Assembly: GCA_050300875.1 (NCBI GenBank)
Contig: JBNKYL010000164.1
Coordinates: forward strand, 1-18,477
Direction of reading: 5' to 3'
Source: CBDCFL01 sp050300875
Lineage (GTDB): Bacteria > Pseudomonadota > Alphaproteobacteria > Rhodobacterales > Rhodobacteraceae
Length of the DNA: 18,477 nucleotides
Part shown: positions 1-6,128 of the stretch, piece by piece
Layout: each line of letters begins with the position of its first letter
Position numbering within the stretch: the first letter of the stretch is position 1
The notes under the pieces: generated by a model
The model's database searches: none
What the model saw: the letters and a program-made list of their open reading frames with translations, nothing else
What the model was told of the DNA's origin: nothing
Translations under genes and position numbers: made by a program

Positions 1-1
1 G

Positions 2-820
2 CTGTTCGCCGTGGGTTCGGAGGCGACGAAGCAATATGCGCCCAAGGCCGCCAAGGCGGGATGCGTGGTGATCGACAACTCGTCGCTGTACCGCTACGAG
101 CCGGACATTCCGCTGATCGTGCCCGAGGTCAACCCGCAGGCGATCCACGATTACAAGAACAAGAACATCATCGCCAACCCGAACTGTTCGACCGCGCAGA
201 TGGTCGTGGCGCTGAAGCCCCTGCATGACCGCGCGAAGATCAAGCGCGTGGTGGTCAGCACCTATCAATCCGTGTCGGGCGCGGGCAAGCAAGGCATTGA
301 CGAACTGTGGGACCAGACCAAGGGGCTGTATGTTCCCGGTCAGGAAAAGGACCCCGCAAAGTTCACCAAGCAGATCGCATTCAACGTGATCCCGCATATC
401 GACGTTTTCATGGATTCCGGGGAAACCAAGGAAGAATGGAAGATGGTGGCCGAAACCAAGAAGATCGTGGACCCCGCGATCAAGGTCACGGCGACCTGCG
501 TGCGCGTGCCGGTCTTCGTGGGCCATTCCGAAGCGGTGAACATCGAATTCGAGGATTTCCTGGACGAAGACGAAGCCCGCGAGATCCTGCGCGAAGCACC
601 GGGCATTCTGGTCGTCGATAAGCGCGAAGATGGCGGCTATGTCACGCCGGTCGAATGTGTCGGCGATTTCGCCACTTTCATCAGCCGCATTCGGCAGGAC
701 AGCACCATCGAAAACGGTCTGAACTTGTGGTGCGTGTCCGACAACTTGCGCAAGGGCGCGGCGCTGAACGCCGTGCAGATCGCCGAATTGCTGGGGCGCG
801 AGGTTCTCAAGAAGGGCTGA
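2..820 (+). CDS. asd: Aspartate-semialdehyde dehydrogenase, 5'-truncated by window edge
   Basis: This cytoplasmic enzyme reduces beta-aspartyl phosphate to aspartate semialdehyde with NADPH, in the lysine, threonine, methionine and diaminopimelate pathways. The visible 272 codons start mid-gene in frame 2; the family is about 340 aa, so roughly 65-70 N-terminal residues (the nucleotide-binding start) lie off the window. The active-site cysteine is in NPNCSTAQM (bases about 175-203). The substrate-binding stretch STYQSVSGAGKQG (about 258-296) and the RVPVFVGHSEAVN segment with the catalytic-base histidine (about 502-540) are intact. A GTG at 11 is open in frame, but it is internal and not the start. 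The gene is housekeeping, has no metabolic link to the aromatic genes, and marks the left border of the catabolic cluster. It is followed by a strong terminator. Confidence 0.95.
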   Translation: MFAVGSEATKQYAPKAAKAGCVVIDNSSLYRYEPDIPLIVPEVNPQAIHDYKNKNIIANPNCSTAQMVVALKPLHDRAKIKRVVVSTYQSVSGAGKQGIDELWDQTKGLYVPGQEKDPAKFTKQIAFNVIPHIDVFMDSGETKEEWKMVAETKKIVDPAIKVTATCVRVPVFVGHSEAVNIEFEDFLDEDEAREILREAPGILVVDKREDGGYVTPVECVGDFATFISRIRQDSTIENGLNLWCVSDNLRKGAALNAVQIAELLGREVLKKG

Positions 821-841
821 AGCCTTCCCTGATCCGGATCG

Positions 842-873
842 AACGGCACCGCATTTGCGGTGCCGTTTTCGTT
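842..873 (+). terminator. Rho-independent terminator of asd
   Basis: A perfect 11-bp stem (AACGGCACCGC at 842-852 with GCGGTGCCGTT at 857-867) and a 4-nt loop are followed by TTTTCGTTT. It lies 21 nt after the asd stop codon. The opposite strand has no U-run after the stem, so it is less convincing as a terminator for the convergent dctM. Confidence 0.9.
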
Positions 874-878
874 TGCGC

Positions 879-2177
879 CTACAACAAGGCTGGCAGGAAC
901 AGGATGATCGACGGGAAGGCGATGATGATGGCGACCACGACAAGGTCGGCCAGAAGGAACGGGATCACGCCGCGGAAGATCTGAACGACGGTCGCATATT
1001 GGCTGGCGACGTTTCGGATGACGAACACGTTCAGGCCCACGGGTGGGGTGATCATGCCAATCTCCAGCATTTTCACGACCAGCACGCCGAACCACACCAG
1101 GCTGATCTGCTGCGCTTCCAGCACCGGCAGGAAGACCGGCAATGTGACCAGCATGGCACCAAAGGGTTCCATGAAGGTGCCTAGGATCAGGTAGATCACC
1201 ACGATGATCAGCATCAGCGTGACATAGGACAGATCCGCCCCCTGCACTGCCGTGGCGATGAAGCCGGACAGGCCGGAAATGCCAAGGAAGCGCGTGAACA
1301 TGGTGGCGCCGATGCCGATGATCAGCAGCGATCCGGTGGTTGTCACGGTTTCCATCAGGCTGTCGGCCAGCGCCCTGCGGGTCAGTTTGCCCGTGGCTGC
1401 CGCGATCAGGATCGTGCCCAGCGCGCCAACGGCACCGGCCTCGGTCGCGGTGAAGATGCCGGAAAACAGCCCACCAAAGACTAGCCCGACGAGCAGCACG
1501 ACGGGCATGACCTTGGCCAGCGCGCCCTTGGCCTCGCTTGGGTCATAGGGTGTGCGGGGCGGGATCACGTCGGGACGCGCCCACGAGATCAACAAGACTG
1601 TCACCGAATAGGCGATCGCCGTCATGATCCCTATGGAAAAGCCGCCGACAAAAACCTTGGTGATCGAAGTTTCGGCGATGACGCCGTAGATGATCATCAG
1701 GATAGATGGCGGGATCAGCGCGCCGATCGTCCCGCCGGCCGCAATGGCGCCTGCAGCAATGGACGGGCGATAACCAGCCGCGACCATTTCGGGGATGGCG
1801 ATGCGGCCCATGGCGGCAGCGGTGGCCAAGGATGACCCGGACACGGATGCAAAAGCCGAACAGGCAAAGATCGACGATATCGCCAACCCGCCGGGCAATC
1901 GGGCCAGCACGACCTTGGCGGCAGCGAACAGCCCGCCGGTCATGCCTGTGTGGAAGGCGACAAACCCCATCAGCAAGAACATCGGCACCGCCGACATCGT
2001 CCATTTGGCGACGAAGGAATAGGGCGTGTTCTGAAGGATACCGAAGGCAGCGGTCAGCCCGATCATTTGCCAGATGCCGACGAAGGACACGGTCATCAAT
2101 GCCAGCGCGACCGGCATCCGCAGGACCAGCAGCACACCCAGCAGGGCAAGCCCGTAAAGGCCGGTATCAACGCTCAT
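879..2177 (-). CDS. dctM: TRAP transporter large permease (DctM), hydroxycinnamate operon
   Basis: This is the 12-TM-type large membrane subunit of a tripartite ATP-independent periplasmic transporter, which couples solute uptake to an ion gradient. The 432 aa are the usual length. Family hallmarks are the N-terminal LRMPVALAL segment, the FASVSGSSLATAAAMGRIAIPEM stretch (about residues 110-132), GGTIGALIPPS (about 147-157), and the C-terminal MITPPVGLNVFV with GVIPFLLADL. The whole length is hydrophobic. The start ATG overlaps the end of dctQ by 11 nt, which suggests translational coupling; its own Shine-Dalgarno sequence is weak. It is the last gene of the six-gene minus-strand operon that begins with the enoyl-CoA hydratase. 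The substrate is inferred from context. Confidence 0.93.
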   Translation of the reverse strand: MSVDTGLYGLALLGVLLVLRMPVALALMTVSFVGIWQMIGLTAAFGILQNTPYSFVAKWTMSAVPMFLLMGFVAFHTGMTGGLFAAAKVVLARLPGGLAISSIFACSAFASVSGSSLATAAAMGRIAIPEMVAAGYRPSIAAGAIAAGGTIGALIPPSILMIIYGVIAETSITKVFVGGFSIGIMTAIAYSVTVLLISWARPDVIPPRTPYDPSEAKGALAKVMPVVLLVGLVFGGLFSGIFTATEAGAVGALGTILIAAATGKLTRRALADSLMETVTTTGSLLIIGIGATMFTRFLGISGLSGFIATAVQGADLSYVTLMLIIVVIYLILGTFMEPFGAMLVTLPVFLPVLEAQQISLVWFGVLVVKMLEIGMITPPVGLNVFVIRNVASQYATVVQIFRGVIPFLLADLVVVAIIIAFPSIILFLPALL

Positions 2178-2691
2178 TTGCGGACCCGTTCAATTCGGCT
2201 TCGGCCGTAGGCGACCAGATTGCGATGGCGGCGATCAGGCAAGCCAATGCACCAAGCGTAAAACCGATGGGCGGCAGGAAGTAGCTGTGCCAGACCGGCA
2301 TCTTGGTGGTGCCGATTTCGACAAGTGTTCCGATCTTCGCCTCTTTCAGGGCCTTGCCCCAGGTGGTGTAGGCAAGTGCGCCATAGATCACCGTGGCCGC
2401 CAGCATCACGGTGAAATCGGACAGGCGGCGCAGCCTGTCATTCATCATGAAGTCGAGAAGTTCGACCGAAATCATCTGCCTGCGCAGTTCCAGCCAGGCC
2501 AACGGCAGAAAGGCAATGCCGACCATGAAATAGCGGGCGACGATTTCCGGGGTGGGGTTCCAGGACACGCGGAACAGGCTGCGCGCGGCCACGTCGAAAC
2601 AGATCAAGAGCATCATGGCCACCACGGTGGCGGCACCCAGATAGGCCAGTATCCGGCTTAGCCAGTTCGCAGCACGTGCAATCGCCTGCAT
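2167..2691 (-). CDS. dctQ: TRAP transporter small permease (DctQ), hydroxycinnamate operon
   Basis: This is the four-TM small subunit of a TRAP transporter (174 aa), which works with DctM in the inner membrane. Hydrophobic segments lie at about residues 13-35, 48-65, 88-108 and 130-155. The positively charged loop after TM1 and the WLELRRQMISVELL motif (about 65-78) are typical of DctQ. I chose the ATG at 2691 because GGGAGGG lies 5-6 nt upstream. A GTG at 2706 is also open in frame, but it would place that Shine-Dalgarno inside the gene. A strong hairpin separates this gene from dctP upstream. Confidence 0.9.
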   Translation of the reverse strand: MQAIARAANWLSRILAYLGAATVVAMMLLICFDVAARSLFRVSWNPTPEIVARYFMVGIAFLPLAWLELRRQMISVELLDFMMNDRLRRLSDFTVMLAATVIYGALAYTTWGKALKEAKIGTLVEIGTTKMPVWHSYFLPPIGFTLGALACLIAAIAIWSPTAEAELNGSANER

Positions 2692-2711
2692 GGCGTCCCT
2701 CCCCACGTGTT

Positions 2712-2740
2712 GCCCCGGCCCGCGCGAAACGGGCCGGGGC
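2712..2740 (-). promoter_or_regulatory. Intergenic RNA hairpin between dctP and dctQ
   Basis: A perfect 11-bp GC-only stem (GCCCCGGCCCG at 2712-2722 with CGGGCCGGGGC at 2730-2740) and a 7-nt loop lie between the dctP stop and the dctQ start. There is no U-run, so it is more likely a 3'-end stabiliser or partial attenuator than a full terminator. Such an element would raise the amount of binding protein relative to membrane subunits. That function is inferred. Confidence 0.7.
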
Positions 2741-2759
2741 GGATCGTCATAAGGTCAGA

Positions 2760-3851
2760 CTACAGCCCGTAGGTCGACAGGTCGACCTTGGACCAGATCT
2801 CTTCCTGCGCGCGTGCGGCCAGAGCTTCAGGATCGTTGCCGATTTCATCGACAATGGCGGTCCACTTGGCAACCAGGGCCGCGAAGTCACCCGACAGCGG
2901 GTTTTCTGCGACCTTGGCAGCGACATCAGCCTGCGCGAAAGCTTCAGATGCGGCCAGGAAGTCGGCATCGGGTTCGATGAACTCAATGCCAGCTTCGGCA
3001 ACGGCTGCTTCTGCGGCGGCAGGCAGCTGGAAGCCCCAACGGTCGGTCAGCTGCGGGTCGGCGCGGTTGGCGGCAGCCACGACTTGTGCACGCTGTTCAA
3101 CGCTCATGCCGGCCCAAGTGCCACTGGCGACGGTGAAGTTCGATGTCACGTGATAGGTGCCAAGCGGCACATTGGTCACGTATTTGGCCACATCCACCAG
3201 ACGATAGGACAGCATGTCGACGATGGACGCCATGGACCCGTCAATGGTGCCCTGGTTCATCGCTTCAAAGGTCTGACCGACCGGCATGTTGACCGGAACA
3301 GCGCCGAAATGTTCGGCCCAGCGCGAATAAGGCGCGCCGCCCGACCGCAGGCGCAGACCCTTCAGGTCATCCAGCGTGCGAACGGGTTTGGTGGTCAGCA
3401 GGACATAGACGTTGGACGACCCCGACCCCAGGAACACCGCGCCGAAGTTCTTGTATTCTTCCTGGCACGGGGCGCAGGTCACGCCAAATTCGGTCATCGC
3501 CCAGCCCATCGCGTGGGGCGAACGGCCCAGAAGCGCGAGGTCACCGGCAACACCGGTTTGCGGGAAGTCGGCTGCAAAGTAGAGCGGCAGCGAGTTGCCG
3601 ACATCGGCAAGGTTGGTCTGCAGCGCGTCTTTCATCTGTGGCAGTGACACGACTTCAGGACCCATGATCGTGCCGGTGATGGCACCACCCGATTCTTCGG
3701 CCAGGAAGCCTGCGAATTTCTCGTACATGTAGTGCGCCGGGTGCACGGGCGGTGCAGCCGGGGCCAGGCGCAGTTCCTGCGCGCTTGCCGTGGAATTCAG
3801 GGCCATGACCGCTGCCGCGGCCAGTCCCATCATTTTGAAAGTCTTAGACAT
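2760..3851 (-). CDS. dctP: TRAP substrate-binding protein (DctP), probably for hydroxycinnamates
   Basis: This is a periplasmic solute receptor for the TRAP system (363 aa). A Sec signal peptide covers residues 1-24 (KTFK, then a hydrophobic run ending TASA before QELRL). The binding-domain hallmark LKGLRLRSGG holds the conserved arginine (Arg169) that usually salt-bridges a carboxylate ligand, followed by PVNMPVGQTFEAMNQGTIDG. A Cys-X-X-Cys pair (Cys126/Cys129, TCAPCQ) is unusual for the family and could form a periplasmic disulfide. GGAGG lies 5 nt before the ATG. The gene follows the amidohydrolase by 24 nt and shares its operon with the acyl-CoA genes. Rhodopseudomonas palustris has a TRAP receptor (TarP) that binds p-coumarate and ferulate, so a hydroxycinnamate ligand is a reasonable inference; I cannot prove it from sequence. 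Confidence 0.92.
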   Translation of the reverse strand: MSKTFKMMGLAAAAVMALNSTASAQELRLAPAAPPVHPAHYMYEKFAGFLAEESGGAITGTIMGPEVVSLPQMKDALQTNLADVGNSLPLYFAADFPQTGVAGDLALLGRSPHAMGWAMTEFGVTCAPCQEEYKNFGAVFLGSGSSNVYVLLTTKPVRTLDDLKGLRLRSGGAPYSRWAEHFGAVPVNMPVGQTFEAMNQGTIDGSMASIVDMLSYRLVDVAKYVTNVPLGTYHVTSNFTVASGTWAGMSVEQRAQVVAAANRADPQLTDRWGFQLPAAAEAAVAEAGIEFIEPDADFLAASEAFAQADVAAKVAENPLSGDFAALVAKWTAIVDEIGNDPEALAARAQEEIWSKVDLSTYGL

Positions 3852-3875
3852 AACGTCCTCCCATGTTGACGCCCC

Positions 3876-4757
3876 TCAAAGGCCCAGCAGCCTTTGAGCG
3901 TTCTCTTTCAGGATGAGTGGGCGAACCTCGTCCCGAAACTCGGATTTTTCGAAATCGGCCAACCAGCGATCCGGCGTGATCGCGGGCCAGTCAGACCCGA
4001 ACAGCATTTTCTTTTTCAGCAACGTATTGGCGTAGCGCACCAGTATTTCCGGGAAATACTTCGGGCTCCAGCCGCTCAGGTCGATATAGACATTGGGCTT
4101 GTGCGTGGCGACGGAAAGCGCCTCTTCCTGCCAGGGAAATGACGGGTGGGCCAGGATGATTTTCAGGTCGGGGAAATCGACCGCAACGTCATCCAGATGC
4201 ATCGGGTTGGAATATTTCAGCCGCATCCCCATGCCGCCGCGCATACCCGACCCGACCCCGGTCTGCCCGGTGTGGAACAGCGCAATCGCCCCTTCGTCTT
4301 CAATGGCCTGATACATGTCGTAAGCCATGCGATCATTGGGGAAGAATCCCTGAAAGGTCGGATGAAACTTGAACCCGCGCACACCGAAATCGCGCACCAT
4401 GCGGCGCACTTCGCGCACCCCGACCTTGCCTTTCCAAGGGTCGATGGACGCAAACGGGATCAGGATGTCATCATTTTCGGCGCAGATCTCGGCCACTTCT
4501 TCGTTGGAATAGCGCCGGAACCCGGTTTCGCGTTCGGCATCGACGGGGAAGATCACCGCGCCGATCTTGCGTTCACGATAATACTCGGCGGTTTGCTGCA
4601 CGGTGGGCAACATGCCTTCGACCCCGGCAGGGTTCTTGAAATAGGCGGCCATGCCTGCCTGAAACTCGTTATACCCGTCGGTCCGGCACGTATCGCAGGG
4701 TTCTTCGGCATGGGTGTGGATGTCGATGGCAACCAGATCGTCAATGTTCAGCGGCAT
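3876..4757 (-). CDS. Amidohydrolase-superfamily protein, candidate hydroxyphenyl-beta-ketoacyl-CoA hydrolase (CouO-like)
   Basis: This is a cytoplasmic metal-dependent TIM-barrel hydrolase of the Amidohydrolase_2 group (293 aa). Visible ligand and catalytic positions are His14/His16 (DIHTHAEE), His132 (KFHPT), His162 (FHTGQ), His204 (LAHPS) and Asp256 (FGSDWP). The start is the ATG at 4757, preceded by GGGGGAA; it overlaps the marR 3' end by 17 nt. A longer open frame begins at 4850 but would overlap marR by 110 nt. In Rhodococcus (CouO) and, as I recall, Agrobacterium (Atu1421), an amidohydrolase next to CoA-ligase, hydratase and MarR genes cleaves the beta-ketoacyl-CoA made from p-coumarate or ferulate. 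The same neighbours occur here. Alternatives are an aromatic decarboxylase or a LigJ-like hydratase. The fold is certain and the substrate inferred. Confidence 0.85.
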   Translation of the reverse strand: MPLNIDDLVAIDIHTHAEEPCDTCRTDGYNEFQAGMAAYFKNPAGVEGMLPTVQQTAEYYRERKIGAVIFPVDAERETGFRRYSNEEVAEICAENDDILIPFASIDPWKGKVGVREVRRMVRDFGVRGFKFHPTFQGFFPNDRMAYDMYQAIEDEGAIALFHTGQTGVGSGMRGGMGMRLKYSNPMHLDDVAVDFPDLKIILAHPSFPWQEEALSVATHKPNVYIDLSGWSPKYFPEILVRYANTLLKKKMLFGSDWPAITPDRWLADFEKSEFRDEVRPLILKENAQRLLGL

Positions 4758-5220
4758 CGGTTCCCCCGTTGGAAATGAGTTTTCGCAGCAGTCGCAGAAG
4801 CTCGGATGCTTCGCCTTCGGACAAGCCGCCGCGTTCAGCGCGATGGACATTCAGGAATGCGGCCCTGTGGCGCGCATAATGAGCCTTGCCCTTGTCGGTC
4901 AGGTCCAGATGCACGGACCGGCGGTCGTTTTCGGGCACGGTGCGCGCCGCATAACCGGACGTTACGAGCCGCTGAACCAGCTTAGTCATGTGGGCGGGCT
5001 TGATCTTCAGCGCGCGGGCCAGTTCGCCCTGCTTGATACCGGGGTTCAGGTCTATCACCCACAGCACCGTGAATTCGCCGGGCGTGACCGCCTTGCTGGA
5101 AAACTCGTCGAAGAATTTGTCGAACGTGGCGACCTGCGCCAGCCGCACCATGAACCCCAGCGACTCGGTCAATTCGCCAAGTTCGACCTGTTCGGTTTCG
5201 TGATGCAGAGGGGCGTTCAT
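4741..5220 (-). CDS. MarR-family transcriptional regulator, probably of the hydroxycinnamate operons
   Basis: This is a 159-aa winged-helix repressor of the MarR family. The helix-turn-helix and recognition helix lie at about residues 65-90 (GELARALKIKPAHMTKLVQRL), and the wing is the following SGYAARTVPENDRRSVHLDLTDKG. AAGGAA lies 6 nt before the ATG. It sits 10 nt after the hydratase stop and overlaps the amidohydrolase start, so it is made within the operon it probably controls. By analogy with CouR and HcaR, which release DNA on binding hydroxycinnamoyl-CoA, it likely acts on the divergent hydratase/CoA-synthetase promoter region. Ligand and target are inferred. Confidence 0.9.
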   Translation of the reverse strand: MNAPLHHETEQVELGELTESLGFMVRLAQVATFDKFFDEFSSKAVTPGEFTVLWVIDLNPGIKQGELARALKIKPAHMTKLVQRLVTSGYAARTVPENDRRSVHLDLTDKGKAHYARHRAAFLNVHRAERGGLSEGEASELLRLLRKLISNGGTDAAEH

Positions 5221-5230
5221 CCGCGTTCCT

Positions 5231-6004
5231 TCAGCTGTTCGGGTTGGTGACCTTGCCTACCTTCTTGTTTAAAAAGGCGTTCAGGCGTTCTTCGGCTTCG
5301 GGACTGGTGGCCGTGAAGGACGCGATGAAGCTTTCCACGAACAACCCGTCATCCGTGCCCATGTCGTTGATGCGCGGCAAGGCGTTGATGATTGCGTAGT
5401 TGGAAATTTCCGCATTGGTCGATGCCTTTGTCGCCAGCTCGACAGCCAGCGCCAGCGCTTCGCCCTCGTCCACAACGTAATTGACTACGTTCCAGCGTTC
5501 CGCCGTGTCGGCGTCGATCGACCGGCCAGTCAGCATCAAGTCGGTCATGCGCGACACGCCCATCAACCGGGCGGTACGGGCCGAAGCGCCGCCGCCGACG
5601 AAGATGCCGCGCTGGCCTTCTGGCAGGGCGAAAAAGGCGGTGCGGTCGGCCACCCGGATGTGGGTGGAAGACGCCAGTTCCAACCCGCCGCCCACCACGG
5701 CGCCGTGCAAGGCGGCGACCCAGGGCAGCTTGCCGCGCTGGATACGGGCAAAGACCTCGTGCCAACGACGCGACCCATGAACGCCTTCGAACGGGGTTTT
5801 CTTGACATGTTCAGCCAAATCCAGACCGGCGCAGAAATGGGGCCCGTGTCCGTGGATGACCGCCGCCTTGGCCACAGCGTCAACCTGCGTGATGACTTGA
5901 TCCAGTTCCTCAATGAACGCATCCGAAATCGCGTTGCGCTTGCTGGGCCGGTTCAGACCGACCAACGCGACCGGACCTTCGAATTCGAGCGTCAGATAGT
6001 CCAT
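5231..6004 (-). CDS. Enoyl-CoA hydratase/isomerase (crotonase), hydroxycinnamoyl-CoA hydratase
   Basis: This 257-aa crotonase-fold protein probably adds water across the side-chain double bond of feruloyl- or p-coumaroyl-CoA. The oxyanion-hole segments are HFCAGLDL (57-64) and GAVVGGGLELA (101-111). Both acidic residues of classical enoyl-CoA hydratase are in place: Glu109 (GGGLELA) and Glu129 (ALPEGQRG), 20 residues apart as Glu144/Glu164 are in rat crotonase. Feruloyl-CoA hydratase/lyase (HCHL) has a serine at the first position, so this looks like a true hydratase rather than the vanillin-forming retro-aldol enzyme. AAGGTGA precedes the ATG. It is the first gene of the minus-strand operon and divergent from the CoA synthetase. 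Confidence 0.9.
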   Translation of the reverse strand: MDYLTLEFEGPVALVGLNRPSKRNAISDAFIEELDQVITQVDAVAKAAVIHGHGPHFCAGLDLAEHVKKTPFEGVHGSRRWHEVFARIQRGKLPWVAALHGAVVGGGLELASSTHIRVADRTAFFALPEGQRGIFVGGGASARTARLMGVSRMTDLMLTGRSIDADTAERWNVVNYVVDEGEALALAVELATKASTNAEISNYAIINALPRINDMGTDDGLFVESFIASFTATSPEAEERLNAFLNKKVGKVTNPNS

Positions 6005-6037
6005 GCTTCACCTTTGGCACCGTCCAAGTCGAAATAT

Positions 6038-6066
6038 AGTATCGTTGCAGAAAGTTTCCGTGTAAA
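6038..6066 (-). promoter_or_regulatory. Candidate promoter of the hydratase-marR-hydrolase-TRAP operon
   Basis: On the minus strand, TTTACA (6066-6061) and GATACT (6043-6038) are separated by 17 bp. They match the -35 (5/6) and -10 (4/6) consensus and would place the start about 27 nt upstream of the hydratase ATG. This is a motif match only. Confidence 0.45.
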
Positions 6067-6067
6067 C
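6054..6067. promoter_or_regulatory. Candidate MarR operator between the divergent promoters
   Basis: The imperfect palindrome GTTTCCGTGTAAAC (10 of 14 positions self-complementary) lies in the 124-bp divergent gap. It overlaps the candidate minus-strand -35 box and the spacer of a weak plus-strand promoter (TTGCAG at 6045, AATTTA at 6068). Its position suits a repressor that controls both directions. Assignment to the MarR protein is inferred. Confidence 0.35.
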
Positions 6068-6128
6068 AATTTAGTTGCGACCGGGTAAGATCGGCTCGTG
6101 TAGCGTGCCGGAGCGGGAGGGCGGTAGA

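Noticed and set aside
2692..2706. GTG at 2706 as start of the first dctQ
   Set aside because: The Shine-Dalgarno GGGAGGG lies just downstream of it and is well spaced for the ATG at 2691.
3876..4757. 4-oxalomesaconate hydratase (LigJ)
   Set aside because: It is in the hydroxycinnamate operon, not with the lig genes, and its HTHAEE start and length resemble the CouO-type or general Amidohydrolase_2 group rather than the roughly 340-aa LigJ.
5231..6004. Feruloyl-CoA hydratase/lyase (vanillin-forming)
   Set aside because: Glu109 is present where HCHL has serine, and an amidohydrolase follows in the operon. A beta-oxidative hydratase fits better, though assay would be needed to exclude lyase activity.
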